A DNA stretch of 64,000 nt from Chengkuizengella axinellae. GTDB lineage: Bacteria; Bacillota; Bacilli; Paenibacillales; KCTC-33759. The stretch is from assembly GCF_030730905.1 (NCBI RefSeq), contig NZ_JAVAMP010000002.1, positions 310,001 to 374,000 on the forward strand, written 5' to 3'. The translations under genes were made by a program, and so were the position numbers. The notes under the pieces were generated by a model. It worked only from the letters and a program-made list of their open reading frames with translations, searched no databases and was not told where the DNA came from. Below, piece after piece: positions 18,092 to 28,282 of the stretch (positions within the stretch are counted from its first letter, which is position 1; each line of letters begins with the position of its first letter).

Positions 18092-18987
18092 ATTTTCATC
18101 TCATCCATCATAGTTTCTATGAAGGCTTCCGCTGCTTTGGACAAGTATCTGCCTTTTTGGTGTGCAATAACAAGTGTACGTTTTGGACGGTGTTTTAAAT
18201 TGAAATGAATTGGAGTAAAGTGACTCCACTTCGTTTGCGTAACCATATAGGGTACAAAAGCTATGCCCATTCCTGCGGCTACTAAAGATTGGATCGTCTC
18301 AATGTTACTGCTTTCGAAAACAATGTTAGGTGTAAATCCTGCTTGCTCACATAAATCAATTGTAATTTGTCTAAATCCTTGTCCCTTTTTTAGAATAACA
18401 AAAGGTTCATCCTTTAAATCTTTAATATCGATCTCTCTTTTTTGGCCATGGTGTTTAAGGTTTAGATGGTGCTTGGGAGGAACAGTAAGGATGATTTCTT
18501 CATCAATCACAGGATAATAAGTAAGTGATGATTCTTGCATCGGCAAAGATAACAAACTGATATCTGTTTGTCCTTGAGAAGTTAAAATTTCCAAGTTGGT
18601 AGAGCTTTCTTCAATTAGTACGATTTCTATTCCTGGATAATTTTGTTGAAAGATGGGAAGGACACGTGGTAGTATATGCGATCCTGTAATAGGTAAACTA
18701 CCTATGATTAGTTTACCTTTCCGGGTTTGAGAAATGTCTTCCATTTCATTTTTCATTTGTTCTATTAAATCCATAACCTTATGTGCTTTTTCAACAAATA
18801 CAGTTCCTGCATGCGTCAGCTCAACAGCATTTGTATTTCGATTGAACAATTTTACACCTAATTCCTTCTCTAACTTTGCGATTTGTTGACTAAGAGAAGG
18901 TTGTGCGACATGCAACTTTTCCGCTGCTCTAGAAAAGTTGTTTTCTAATCCAATTTGGATGGTATATTGCAGCTGTCTTAATTCCAT
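18088..18987 (-). CDS. LysR-type transcriptional regulator, likely of leuCD
   Basis: A 299-residue LysR regulator: winged HTH in residues 1-60 (LQYTIQIGLENNFSRAAEKL, then QPSLSQQIAKLEKELG) and a periplasmic-binding-type effector domain after about residue 90. It is transcribed away from leuC with a 176-bp shared upstream region holding an inverted repeat of LysR type (19059-19094). That arrangement suggests control of leuC-leuD, and perhaps of itself. The effector is unknown; a branched-chain pathway intermediate would fit but is inference. Confidence 0.88.
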   Translation of the reverse strand: MELRQLQYTIQIGLENNFSRAAEKLHVAQPSLSQQIAKLEKELGVKLFNRNTNAVELTHAGTVFVEKAHKVMDLIEQMKNEMEDISQTRKGKLIIGSLPITGSHILPRVLPIFQQNYPGIEIVLIEESSTNLEILTSQGQTDISLLSLPMQESSLTYYPVIDEEIILTVPPKHHLNLKHHGQKREIDIKDLKDEPFVILKKGQGFRQITIDLCEQAGFTPNIVFESSNIETIQSLVAAGMGIAFVPYMVTQTKWSHFTPIHFNLKHRPKRTLVIAHQKGRYLSKAAEAFIETMMDEMKI

Positions 18988-19058
18988 TATTTGTTCCTGC
19001 CTTTCATATTAAATTCATTTTATAATGAATAAATAGAAATTACTTTGTATTAATTTTC

Positions 19059-19094
19059 ATAGTTATAGGTAAAAGTTATAAAGGTTATAACTAT
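19059..19094. promoter_or_regulatory. candidate LysR operator between the lysR gene and leuC
   Basis: ATAGTTATA (19059-19067) and TATAACTAT (19086-19094) form a perfect 9-bp inverted repeat, and a further GTTATA block lies between them. LysR regulators usually bind such dyads in the divergent spacer next to their own gene. No binding data exist. Confidence 0.4.
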
Positions 19095-19163
19095 TATATC
19101 TTGGATCAATGAATAAAGAAATGTTAAACTATGTATAAGATTTTATTAAGAGGTGAAAATTTG

Positions 19164-20573
19164 ATGTCTACTAAAAAAACGATTATTGAAAAAATTTGGG
19201 ATCGCCATGAAATTCATCAAGAAGAAGGAAAACCAAGCATTATATATATTGATCTTCAGTTAGTTCATGAAGTAACTTCTCCACAAGCTTTTGAAGGTTT
19301 GCGTTTAGCAGGTCGTAAAGTTCGCAGACCTGATCTAACCTTTGCTACAATGGATCATAACGTTCCTACAAAGGATCGTTTCAACATTACAGATCCTGTA
19401 TCAAAACAACAAATTGATACGTTAACTAAAAACTGTGAGGAATTCGGAGTAACACTATATGACTTAAATAGCTTGGATCAAGGTGTAGTTCACGTAATGG
19501 GACCGGAACTTGGATTAACTCACCCTGGTAAAACGATTGTTTGTGGTGACAGCCATACTTCTACACACGGTGCGTTTGGTGCTCTTGCATTTGGTATCGG
19601 TACAAGTGAAGTTGAACATGTTCTTGCAACACAATGTTTACAGCAAGCTAAACCAAAAACATTAGAAGTTCGCATTAACGGTAAATTAAAACCAGGTATA
19701 ACTGCAAAAGATTTAATTTTAGGTGTTATAGCACAATATGGTACAGATTTTGCTACTGGATATGTTGTTGAATATACAGGAGAAGCTATTCGCAGCCTTT
19801 CTATGGAAGAAAGAATGACAGTGTGTAATATGTCTATAGAAGCAGGAGCGAGAGCGGGTCTAATTACACCAGATGAAACTACTTTTGAATATTTAAAAGG
19901 TAGAGAGCATGTTCCTCATGGGGAAGCTTTTGATCGCGCAGTAGAAGATTGGAAGAGTCTGGCAACTGATGAAGGTGCAGTATATGATCGTGTTGTAGAA
20001 TTCGACGCCGAATCCTTAGTACCGCAAGTTACGTGGGGAACAAGTCCAGGTATGGGAACAGACGTAACAGCTTCAGTTCCTAGCCCAACTGACTTTACTA
20101 CTGAAAACGAACGCAAAGCTGCTGAAAAAGCAATTGAATATATGGGCCTTACGCCTGGAACTAAAATGAGCGAGCTTGAAATCGATCGTGTATTTATCGG
20201 ATCTTGTACAAATGGTAGAATCGAAGATTTAAGAAGTGCAGCTAAAGTTATTAAAGGTTACAAAGTAGCATCTAATGTAAATGCTATGATTGTACCAGGT
20301 TCAGGAAGAGTAAAAATCCAAGCCGAAGAAGAAGGTTTAGACAAAATCTTTGAAGAAGCTGGCTTTGAGTGGAGAGAAGCTGGATGCAGTATGTGTTTGG
20401 CTATGAATCCTGATTTTCTAAATCCAGGTGAACGTTGTGCATCAACATCTAACCGTAACTTTGAAGGTCGTCAAGGTAGAGGTGGTAGAACGCATCTAGT
20501 ATCCCCAGCAATGGCAGCTGCAGCGGCAATTAAAGGACATTTCGTAGATGTGAGAGAGTGGCAGTTTCAATAA
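19164..20573 (+). CDS. leuC: 3-isopropylmalate dehydratase large subunit
   Basis: With LeuD it isomerises 2-isopropylmalate to 3-isopropylmalate in leucine synthesis. The 469 residues carry the aconitase-type 4Fe-4S ligands Cys348 (GSCTNGR), Cys408 and Cys411 (GCSMC), and the motif [18 protein letters not shown]. The start at 19164 is chosen over the upstream ATG at 19131 because AAGAGGTGA lies just before it and the MSTKKTI start is typical. leuD follows after 63 bp. No leuA, leuB or ilv genes are nearby, so leuCD is a separate unit. Confidence 0.97.
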   Translation: MSTKKTIIEKIWDRHEIHQEEGKPSIIYIDLQLVHEVTSPQAFEGLRLAGRKVRRPDLTFATMDHNVPTKDRFNITDPVSKQQIDTLTKNCEEFGVTLYDLNSLDQGVVHVMGPELGLTHPGKTIVCGDSHTSTHGAFGALAFGIGTSEVEHVLATQCLQQAKPKTLEVRINGKLKPGITAKDLILGVIAQYGTDFATGYVVEYTGEAIRSLSMEERMTVCNMSIEAGARAGLITPDETTFEYLKGREHVPHGEAFDRAVEDWKSLATDEGAVYDRVVEFDAESLVPQVTWGTSPGMGTDVTASVPSPTDFTTENERKAAEKAIEYMGLTPGTKMSELEIDRVFIGSCTNGRIEDLRSAAKVIKGYKVASNVNAMIVPGSGRVKIQAEEEGLDKIFEEAGFEWREAGCSMCLAMNPDFLNPGERCASTSNRNFEGRQGRGGRTHLVSPAMAAAAAIKGHFVDVREWQFQ

Positions 20574-20636
20574 AAATATAATGATTTAAAAGATATTTTT
20601 AGATTCAAATTGATAGATTTGAGAGGAGAATAATTA

Positions 20637-21221
20637 ATGGAAGCTTTTAAACAACATTCTGGAATTGTAGCACCTGTGGATCGTGTAAATGTAGATACAG
20701 ATGCGATTATTCCTAAACAATTTTTAAAAAGAATTGAACGCACAGGATTTGGACAATTTTTATTTTATGAGTGGAGATTTTTAGAAAATGGTGTAGATGA
20801 GAATCCTGAATTTGAAATGAACAAACCGAGATATAATGGATCTTCTGTTTTGATATCTCGAGTGAACTTTGGATGTGGTTCCTCCCGTGAACATGCACCT
20901 TGGGCGATCTTAGACTATGGATTTAAAGTCGTTATTGCTCCTTCATTTGCAGATATTTTTTATAATAACTGTTTTAAAAATGGTATTTTACCTATTAAAC
21001 TTTCTGAAGAGCAAGTTGAGGATTTATTCCAACGTACAGCAGCAAACGATGGCTATAAGCTGAATGTAGATCTAGAAAATAAAGTGATTACAGATGATCT
21101 CGGATTAAAAATAGATTTTGATTTGGATGAACATCGTCGTCAGTACTTGCTTCAAGGTTTAGACGATATCGGTTTAACTTTGCAATATGAAGATAAAATT
21201 GCAGCATATGAGCAAAGATAA
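20637..21221 (+). CDS. leuD: 3-isopropylmalate dehydratase small subunit
   Basis: The swivelling small subunit that completes the LeuC active site. The 194 residues show [19 protein letters not shown] at the N-terminus and [15 protein letters not shown] with [17 protein letters not shown] further on, all standard for LeuD. A GAGAGGAGA site precedes the ATG. The unit is closed by the strong terminator at 21252-21304. Confidence 0.97.
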   Translation: MEAFKQHSGIVAPVDRVNVDTDAIIPKQFLKRIERTGFGQFLFYEWRFLENGVDENPEFEMNKPRYNGSSVLISRVNFGCGSSREHAPWAILDYGFKVVIAPSFADIFYNNCFKNGILPIKLSEEQVEDLFQRTAANDGYKLNVDLENKVITDDLGLKIDFDLDEHRRQYLLQGLDDIGLTLQYEDKIAAYEQR

Positions 21222-21251
21222 CAATTAGAGTCTAGGGATTGTATGAAAAGA

Positions 21252-21304
21252 AAACAGTTCGCTTCCTTCGTTTTTATGTGGGGAAATAAGCGAACTGTTT
21301 TTTT
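21252..21304 (+). terminator. terminator of leuCD
   Basis: AAACAGTTCGCTT (21252-21264) pairs perfectly with AAGCGAACTGTTT (21288-21300), 13 bp, followed by a T run. Confidence 0.88.
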
Positions 21305-21330
21305 GCTATGCGGGTTTTAAAAAAAATGGT

Positions 21331-21498
21331 GTGCTCTTAAAATACTAGTACTATTAAAAGGATTATATTTACTATCTCAAGTGGTTTTATTGAAATAACT
21401 GATAGAGAATTGGCACGGATAAAGCCCTGTGGCAAAGCAACTCTTAAGGTCATCTAGCGCTTAGTGGGGGAAGTTCTCTTTTTCTAGTATTTTTGCAC
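21331..21498 (+). ncRNA. candidate structured RNA upstream of the amidase gene
   Basis: Long-range pairs enclose this stretch: GTGC (21331-21334) with GCAC (21495-21498), and AAAATACTAG (21339-21348) with CTAGTATTTT (21484-21493), both perfect. Inside are further short stems: CTATC with GATAG, GAGAA with TTCTC near the 3' side, and CACGG with CTGTG. The core contains GGATAAAGCC and GGCAAAGC blocks. I compared it from memory with c-di-AMP, c-di-GMP, SAM, ZTP, cobalamin and T-box classes and it matches none. The strand is uncertain. It may be a leader element or a small RNA. The rest of the 597-bp gap holds the leuD terminator and a promoter candidate at 21567-21596. Confidence 0.45.
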
Positions 21499-21566
21499 TA
21501 ATTTTCGCAACTTTTCCTTCAATTTTTCGTCTAGTAAATAAAGTGTTTGTCGAATTTAAAATCTTA

Positions 21567-21596
21567 TTGTCATTCTTTCATTTATTTTGCTAGAAT
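21567..21596 (+). promoter_or_regulatory. candidate sigma-A promoter for the amidase gene
   Basis: TTGTCA (21567-21572) and TAGAAT (21591-21596) with an 18-base spacer. It would give a leader of about 215 bases before the amidase ATG. If it is the true promoter, the structured element at 21331-21498 is not part of the amidase mRNA. Confidence 0.35.
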
Positions 21597-21818
21597 ATAG
21601 TAGTGAGTAACATTTCATTGCTAGTGCTAGAATAAGAGACGTTAAGAATTATGATTTACACGTAGTGAAGTGGGCTTTGTTAAGTTGAATTCTAGTATTT
21701 ATTAAGTATATTTGTTTCAATTTATAATCATCACATTCATGAATTGGAATTTACAGAGCTAACGCTGCGTTACACTTTTAATTCATTAAATTATAAAAAT
21801 ATCATTTCGAGGTGACCT

Positions 21819-23324
21819 ATGAAACGTATTTCCATTCTACTATCTGTTTTACTATTTTTAAATGTTTTTCCTTCTATGATTTTTGCAGATGATTCCTCCA
21901 TATCATTGTATGTAAACGGTGAGAAATCAAACGATTCACCACAAAAAATAAATGGAGACTTATACATACCGTTTGAGTTTTTTATTGATGAATTGGATGC
22001 AGAAGTAGAATGGAAATCTAGCAATAATCATGTAAATATACAAAATAAACAAATCAATTTAGATATCTACATGGATCGCAGTACAGCATATCTGAATGGT
22101 TCTACATTGGAGATGAAGAATACTCCAAAAATGATTCAAGGCGAGGTCTATTTGCCAATACAAATTATGAGTGAAGACTTTGGAATAAAATATATTTGGG
22201 ATAATTTCACTCAATCTATTTATGTATATAAGAACAAAGACGGAATACAAATTTCAAGCAGCAAAAGATCAAATCCCGAACCTGAACCTCTAGTTGAAAC
22301 GAATAGCTCAACTGGGACACAATCTACACAGAGTCCAGAAATAAAACCAGAGTCTAACTTAACGAGTGATAATATCGTTCTTCAAACGAATGCTGGAGAT
22401 CCTACTCTTTATGAGATTGAAGTGTTAGAAGATGAAATTGTTTTTCAAGGAAGTACACCATTAGATTATTCAAGTTTTTATTTGCCAGAGCCAGATCGAA
22501 TTGTAATAGACTTTGAAAAAAGCTCATTCGGACCCGCCTTCATGGATCAAGAAAGTGGTACTTATAATGGGGTTATTGAAGTAGATCATCCAGATGTAAA
22601 ATCAATTCGATATGCCATGTTTGAAGATTTATATCCTCGAATTGTCGTTGATTTACATGAAAATATAGAGTATAGTATGATAGGAATTCCGGAAGATAAT
22701 CAAGTAAAGGTATTATTGGGAGTGACGAATACTGCATCTCAGTCAAACAATAATCATCCAGATGAAGAGATCGTAGTTGAAGATCCTTTTATTATAGTAA
22801 TAGATCCTGGTCATGGAGGAGATGATCCAGGGGCAACAGGCAGTGTTTCATCAAGAGTAGAGAAACACTTTACATTAGAATTTGCGCAAAAGCTATACGA
22901 TCTTCTTGATGAAGACCCATACTTTCAGCCATACATGACTCGTAACGATGATGTGGAAATTGAATTGGATGATCGTGCAGCATATGCAAATGAACTAGGT
23001 GCAGATGCGTTTTTATCCATTCATGGTAATATACATGAAAAATTAAATATCAGTGGTACAGAAACATATTATTGGTCTGATCAAAGTTATGATCTGGCTC
23101 AGACTATCCACGGTTATGTTGTAGAAGCAGCAGGACTTCCTGATCGTGAGTTAAGAGAAGTGAAATACAGAGTTTTGGATAAAACGGATATGCCAGCTGC
23201 CTTGTTGGAAATTGGCTATTTATCAACTAAACACGATGAAGATTTGATGTTGACTGATGACTTTCAAAATCGTGTGGCTGAATCTATTGTAGAGGCGCTT
23301 AGAGATTTTTACTTGAATGAATAA
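21819..23324 (+). CDS. secreted N-acetylmuramoyl-L-alanine amidase with AMIN domain
   Basis: A secreted zinc amidase that cuts the muramic acid to L-alanine bond of peptidoglycan. Domains: signal peptide (1-23), a copper-amine-oxidase-type N-terminal domain (about 28-145), a Ser/Thr/Glu/Pro linker (150-190), an AMIN wall-targeting domain (about 195-300) and Amidase_3 (about 325-500). Zinc ligands are His332 (DPGHGG), Glu348 and His402 (LSIHGN), and the catalytic Glu is Glu464 (LLEIGYLS). GAGGTGA precedes the ATG. nth follows at 54 bp, perhaps in the same transcript. Likely role: cell separation, turnover or sporulation. Confidence 0.92.
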   Translation: MKRISILLSVLLFLNVFPSMIFADDSSISLYVNGEKSNDSPQKINGDLYIPFEFFIDELDAEVEWKSSNNHVNIQNKQINLDIYMDRSTAYLNGSTLEMKNTPKMIQGEVYLPIQIMSEDFGIKYIWDNFTQSIYVYKNKDGIQISSSKRSNPEPEPLVETNSSTGTQSTQSPEIKPESNLTSDNIVLQTNAGDPTLYEIEVLEDEIVFQGSTPLDYSSFYLPEPDRIVIDFEKSSFGPAFMDQESGTYNGVIEVDHPDVKSIRYAMFEDLYPRIVVDLHENIEYSMIGIPEDNQVKVLLGVTNTASQSNNNHPDEEIVVEDPFIIVIDPGHGGDDPGATGSVSSRVEKHFTLEFAQKLYDLLDEDPYFQPYMTRNDDVEIELDDRAAYANELGADAFLSIHGNIHEKLNISGTETYYWSDQSYDLAQTIHGYVVEAAGLPDRELREVKYRVLDKTDMPAALLEIGYLSTKHDEDLMLTDDFQNRVAESIVEALRDFYLNE

Positions 23325-23378
23325 CATTTTTAGAGGTTTTTAACATGTTAGAGTTTGGTACTTTATATTGGAGGAATC

Positions 23379-24041
23379 ATGAATAAAAAAGAAATTAGGG
23401 TTGTACTAGACACCATAGCAGACATGTTTCCAGAAGCTCATTGTGAGTTGCATCACTCGAATCCATTTGAGCTAACGATAGCTGTGCTGCTCTCTGCTCA
23501 ATGTACAGATGAGATGGTGAATAAAGTAACAGTAGATCTTTTTGAAAAATATAAAACTCCACAAGATTACCTGAATGTTTCTCTAGAAGAAGTAGAATCT
23601 GATATAAGAAGAATAGGATTATATCGCAATAAAGCAAAAAACATAAGAAAATTATGTGAGTTGATTATTGAAAAATATGATGGTGAAATACCTAGATTAC
23701 ATAGTGAACTCGTAGAACTTCCAGGAGTGGGGAGGAAAACAGCAAATGTTGTAGTGTCCAATGCTTTTGGAGTTCCTGCTATTGCTGTGGATACTCATGT
23801 GGAACGTGTTTCTAAAAGATTAGCGTTAGCCAATTGGAAGGACTCTGTTCTAGAAGTTGAAAAAAAATTAATGAAAAAGATTCCTAAAGAAGAATGGACA
23901 GAGACACACCACAGACTTATATTTTTCGGAAGATATCATTGCAAAGCACAAAATCCAGCCTGTGATATTTGTCCTTTACTTGATTTATGTAGAGAAGGAA
24001 AAAAAAGAATGAAAAAGAAAGATCTTAGGAAAGATAAGTAA
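23379..24041 (+). CDS. nth: endonuclease III
   Basis: A DNA glycosylase and AP lyase for oxidised pyrimidines. The 220 residues keep the helix-hairpin-helix ELPGVGRKTANVV with catalytic Lys120, the aspartate Asp138 (VDTH), and the 4Fe-4S cluster loop Cys188-x6-Cys195-x2-Cys198-x5-Cys204. The ATG at 23379 is chosen over 23355 because TTGGAGGAATC lies just upstream and MNKKEI is the usual start. It is followed after 23 bp by a small gene that is probably co-transcribed. Confidence 0.96.
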   Translation: MNKKEIRVVLDTIADMFPEAHCELHHSNPFELTIAVLLSAQCTDEMVNKVTVDLFEKYKTPQDYLNVSLEEVESDIRRIGLYRNKAKNIRKLCELIIEKYDGEIPRLHSELVELPGVGRKTANVVVSNAFGVPAIAVDTHVERVSKRLALANWKDSVLEVEKKLMKKIPKEEWTETHHRLIFFGRYHCKAQNPACDICPLLDLCREGKKRMKKKDLRKDK

Positions 24042-24064
24042 AAAATAAAAAAGGTAGTGAAATT

Positions 24065-24334
24065 ATGAAATGTATAACAGTTTACACTAAAAGCTTTGAA
24101 GAGTTTTCCGATATATTTGAAGAGATATTAAGAACACCATTAGCTGAAGACGAGGAAAAAGTGATCGAAGGAATCACGGTGAGTGATTCAGGTGAAGTTC
24201 CAATGCAGTACATAGATCGTATGAGAGACAAACCAGAGGTTGTTGTAATGAAAGTGAAAGAAGAAGATATTACCATCTTTCAACATGGAGAAGTTTTTGA
24301 AATATTAATTCCAGAAAAAGAAACTGTGGTATAA
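24065..24334 (+). CDS. conserved-looking small protein downstream of nth
   Basis: An 89-residue acidic protein, MKCITVYTKSFEEFSDIFEE at its start, with a predicted alpha/beta pattern and no membrane segment. AAGGTAGTG precedes the ATG. It closes the amidase-nth unit; a terminator is at 24465-24491. No function can be assigned, and the acidic character and compact length are all that can be seen. The 234 bp between it and the dynamin gene hold only that terminator. Confidence 0.65.
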   Translation: MKCITVYTKSFEEFSDIFEEILRTPLAEDEEKVIEGITVSDSGEVPMQYIDRMRDKPEVVVMKVKEEDITIFQHGEVFEILIPEKETVV

Positions 24335-24464
24335 TGGATTTACTCCAAAAAGCGACATTAAGTGTTTGAGTATAGTTCGAATACTTTTCAGGAATCACAG
24401 AATAAATATTTACTAGTAAATTAATGTAGTAATAAAAAACAAAGAGCAATTCATGTTATTTGAA

Positions 24465-24491
24465 AAAAACTCGCCAATTTGGCGAGTTTTT
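24465..24491 (+). terminator. terminator
   Basis: AAAAACTCGCC (24465-24475) pairs with GGCGAGTTTTT (24481-24491) around a 5-base loop; an A-run and T-run on the two sides make it work in both directions. Confidence 0.85.
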
Positions 24492-24568
24492 AAATAAATA
24501 AAAAAGTCTAACTTTCAACGGAATATTTACATAGGTCTAAGATAGAGGAATAAAAGGAGTTAACTGCT

Positions 24569-27500
24569 TTGAAAATCGTAGGGGAAACAATTCACAAATA
24601 TGCTGAAAATATTTTAGAGTTAAGCAATGTAATGGAAGTGTCAAAAGATACGGAGTCTGGACAAAAATTGAAGCAATTAGCTGATAAATTAGAAGCTTCG
24701 GATTTATATTTTACATTCTGCGGTCACTTTTCTGCCGGGAAATCAAGCCTAATTAACAAGTTAAGCGGACATCCTATTTTACCCTCTAGTCCGATACCCA
24801 CTAGTGCTAATTTAGTAGCTATATCGAATGGTGATCCTAAGGCTGTGCTTCACTATCGAGATGTTCAAAAAAAGCAAAGTATTGAACAAATTGAATTAGG
24901 ACAATTGCAGGAATATGGTAAAAATGGTTCTGAAATTGAATCTATAGAGATTCAATATCCGATTCCAATGCTCGAAGACCATGTTCATTTTTTAGACACT
25001 CCAGGTATTGATTCTACTGATGAAGCTCATTTATTGTCTACTGAATCTGCTTTGCACTTAGCTGATATCGTGTTTTATGTGATGGATTATAATCATGTTC
25101 AATCAGAGATCAATTTTTCTTTTGCCAAACGATTACAAGAGCAGGAGAAAAAGTTCATTTTTATTGTAAATCAAATAGACAAACATCAGGATCAAGAATT
25201 GTCCTTTTCTGATTTCAAACAAAGCGTGAATCAAGCATTTCGTGATTGGGATATCCATCCTGAAGCTATATTTTTCATTTCCGTCAAACAAGATGACTAT
25301 ATTTTCAATGAGTTTGATCAACTTAAGTGGTATCTGAAATGTTTAACGCAAATTCGGGAGAGTTTACTTATTTCGAATGTGGAAAAATCTATCGAGTTTC
25401 TTTTAAACGAACATATGAAAGCCAAAAAAGAACAAAATGAAGTGAAAAAGCAGCAGCTTACTGTAAATAGTGAAAACAGTGATTTACTTTTAGAAGAACT
25501 ATCTATTTTAACAAATAATAGAAATGAAATAGAAGAAACTTCAATAAAGTACTTAGATCAACTAAAATATGAGATCAGTGATCTTTTGCAAAATGCAAAC
25601 GTGATTCCAGCAGCTACGAGAGACTTGGCACATGAATATTTGCAAAGTCGACAACCTGGTTTTAGAATGGGGCTGTTTTCTACAAAAGGAAAAATTAAAG
25701 CAGAGCATGATAAACGATTGAATCGTTTTTTTGAGGATTTTTCTGAAAAAGTACAGGCTCACATTATGTGGCATTTGAAAGATTTATTAAATCAACGTTT
25801 AAATGCACAGGTTGTAAATGAAAGTATGAAATCAGAAGTGCAAAAACAAATAGATGAATTAGAAGTAAAGCTTTCACCAGAATGGTTAATGGGGGAAGTC
25901 AACACAGGAGCAGCGTTTTCAAATGAATATACATTAAATTTTTCAAAACATATTTCCGAGGAAATGAAAAAAATATACCGCAAAAGAGCCATAAATATTG
26001 CGAATCTTTTATTGGACATCTCACAAAATACATATCAAGAAAAAATGGTAGAACTTCAAAATGAAATTGAAAAAATCCAAAAACAACTAGTTGATTTTAA
26101 ACAACTACAGGAGATAAATAAACGAGAAACACAATATGAACAAAAATTGTTTTCTATTATTCAATGGGATAAGCAAGCTGTCATTATGCCCAACCTAAAT
26201 GAATATTCTCCTTCAAAATCTAAAACTGAATCTCAGAGCTCTGAATTAAAAAGTAAAAGACAGGGAATGGAAGTTTCTATTAATGTTGAACAATCTTCTC
26301 CAGTAAAACACAACAAGCTGACTTCCAATTTTTCAAAAAAGGAAACAAGAGAAAAAATAACAAAAACGATAGACCAACTAAATACAGCCTATAAAATGAT
26401 TAAAGATCTACCTGCTATGAACTCATTAAGCAGCTCTTTGCTTGAAAAATCTAATCGTTTAAACCATCGACGTTTTACTATTTCTCTATTTGGAGCATTT
26501 AGTGCAGGGAAATCCTCTTTTGCTAATGCATTATTAGGTGAACGCTTACTTCCTGTTTCACCTAATCCAACCACAGCAACCGTTATCAAAATTATGCCAC
26601 CTGATGAAAAATGGTCTCATGGTATAGCAAAAGTGAAAATAAAAACAAAAGAGGTTATTCTAGAGGAAATTCAATATGCAATGGAACAATTAGGATTTCA
26701 AAACATGGGAATAGATCAATCCTTTGTGCAGATTTCAAAAATTAAAGCAAATGGGGTTCATCGCAAAGCAAAACCTCACTATGCATTTTTAAAAGCAGCA
26801 TTAAATGGATGGAAAGATATTAAGCAAGATTTAGGTCAAGAACTAAAAGTGGATATCGATACATTTCAGAGTTTTGCAGCGGACGAAAGTAAATCCTGCT
26901 ACGTTGAATATATTGAATTATATTATTCTTGTCCATTTACTGATTCTGGTATGATTCTAGTGGATACGCCAGGAGCAGATTCCATAAATGCTAGACATAC
27001 AGGTGTTGCATTTGATTATATTAAAAATGCCGATGCTATTCTTTTTGTGACCTACTATAATCATGCCTTTTCTCAGGCAGATCGAGAATTTTTGCTGCAG
27101 CTAGGAAGAGTGAAAGATCAATTTGAGTTGGATAAAATGTTTTTTGTTTTAAATGCAGCAGATTTAGCGTCGTCAAAACAGGAATTAGAAGCTGTTGAGG
27201 AGCATGTAAAACACAATTTAGCACAGCATGAAATACGAAATCCAAGGATTTACCCATTATCTAGCTTAAAGGCCCTAGAGAGTAAACAATCAGGTGATGA
27301 ACAAGCGATGAAAAACGCTGGAATTACTGCATTTGAAATGGATTTTATTAGATTTACGGATGAAGAATTGACGGAGATGGCCATTCAAGCTGCAAATATT
27401 GAATTGAATCGAGCAACGAATACGTTAGAGCAATGGAAAAACAATGCTCTTCAAGAGGGTAAACTTAGGAAAGAAAAGGTTAAACACTTATCCGCGACTA

Positions 27501-28225
27501 TGGAAGAATTGAATACATGGTTCATTCAGTTTAACTTGTCCGAATTTGAAGAAAAATCGTTGAGAAAAGAAATAAAGGAACTTTTATATTATGTAAAACA
27601 ACGTGTAATGTATCGTTTTGGGGAGCTGTACAATGTATCCTTCCATCCTTCAGATTTTGGGATGGGCCGTAAGGAAGGTTTAAAACAAGCACTACATTCA
27701 GCTTGGAACGAGCTCCATCGTTTATTATCCATGAATTGTTCACAAGAGGTTTTGGCGACAACCTTAAGATTGGAAAACTATATGAATGAACAGCTAAAAG
27801 GTATGAATAACCAATTTATACAACACACTGCTCTAAAACTTCCGCAGTTTGAAACAGAAGCTTTGAATTTACAAACCTATCATGCTCCTTCTATTCAAGA
27901 ATCTTTAGGAGATATAGAAATGGATTTGAACTGGTTGGTAAAACAATTTAAAGATCCGAAGTCATTTTTTGAAGGGCAAGGAAAAGGTAAACTTAAGATA
28001 GACTTGGAAAAGAAATTGAGTTCCGTGATAGAATCTTATATTAGAGAACATGAAGAATTATTAATTGAACATGCAACTAGCGAAATGAGAAGCTGGATTC
28101 AACGAATGATAATGAAACAGAAAAACGATGTGCAGGAGCATGTCGATGGATTTATTTCTGCCCTAGAAATGAAATTAGACATAAAAGAAATTGAAGCGAA
28201 GGTAGATGCGTTAAAAGCAATGTAA
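24569..28225 (+). CDS. double dynamin-family GTPase (YpbR/DynA type)
   Basis: A 1218-residue protein with two dynamin GTPase modules in one chain, as in Bacillus subtilis YpbR/DynA (about 1190 residues), which fuses and protects membranes under stress. Module 1 has its P-loop at residues 52-60 (GHFSAGKSS) and G3 motif DTPGIDS; module 2 has its P-loop near 642-650 (GAFSAGKSS) and DTPGADS. Each G domain is followed by long helical stalk and tip regions. The start is TTG with AAAGGAGT 8 bases upstream; no ATG fits as well. It is a single-gene unit. The convergent beta-helix gene ends 58 bp downstream. Confidence 0.94.
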   Translation: MKIVGETIHKYAENILELSNVMEVSKDTESGQKLKQLADKLEASDLYFTFCGHFSAGKSSLINKLSGHPILPSSPIPTSANLVAISNGDPKAVLHYRDVQKKQSIEQIELGQLQEYGKNGSEIESIEIQYPIPMLEDHVHFLDTPGIDSTDEAHLLSTESALHLADIVFYVMDYNHVQSEINFSFAKRLQEQEKKFIFIVNQIDKHQDQELSFSDFKQSVNQAFRDWDIHPEAIFFISVKQDDYIFNEFDQLKWYLKCLTQIRESLLISNVEKSIEFLLNEHMKAKKEQNEVKKQQLTVNSENSDLLLEELSILTNNRNEIEETSIKYLDQLKYEISDLLQNANVIPAATRDLAHEYLQSRQPGFRMGLFSTKGKIKAEHDKRLNRFFEDFSEKVQAHIMWHLKDLLNQRLNAQVVNESMKSEVQKQIDELEVKLSPEWLMGEVNTGAAFSNEYTLNFSKHISEEMKKIYRKRAINIANLLLDISQNTYQEKMVELQNEIEKIQKQLVDFKQLQEINKRETQYEQKLFSIIQWDKQAVIMPNLNEYSPSKSKTESQSSELKSKRQGMEVSINVEQSSPVKHNKLTSNFSKKETREKITKTIDQLNTAYKMIKDLPAMNSLSSSLLEKSNRLNHRRFTISLFGAFSAGKSSFANALLGERLLPVSPNPTTATVIKIMPPDEKWSHGIAKVKIKTKEVILEEIQYAMEQLGFQNMGIDQSFVQISKIKANGVHRKAKPHYAFLKAALNGWKDIKQDLGQELKVDIDTFQSFAADESKSCYVEYIELYYSCPFTDSGMILVDTPGADSINARHTGVAFDYIKNADAILFVTYYNHAFSQADREFLLQLGRVKDQFELDKMFFVLNAADLASSKQELEAVEEHVKHNLAQHEIRNPRIYPLSSLKALESKQSGDEQAMKNAGITAFEMDFIRFTDEELTEMAIQAANIELNRATNTLEQWKNNALQEGKLRKEKVKHLSATMEELNTWFIQFNLSEFEEKSLRKEIKELLYYVKQRVMYRFGELYNVSFHPSDFGMGRKEGLKQALHSAWNELHRLLSMNCSQEVLATTLRLENYMNEQLKGMNNQFIQHTALKLPQFETEALNLQTYHAPSIQESLGDIEMDLNWLVKQFKDPKSFFEGQGKGKLKIDLEKKLSSVIESYIREHEELLIEHATSEMRSWIQRMIMKQKNDVQEHVDGFISALEMKLDIKEIEAKVDALKAM

Positions 28226-28282
28226 TTGGTGAATCTATATGTTATGAATACACAATTGAATTGTAGTATATAAGTAAGCTGT

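Noticed and set aside
21331-21498. c-di-AMP riboswitch upstream of the amidase
   Set aside because: The conserved GGGG-rich and CCGAAUCCGUCAGCUAACC-type blocks of that class are absent on both strands, so only an unassigned structured RNA is claimed.
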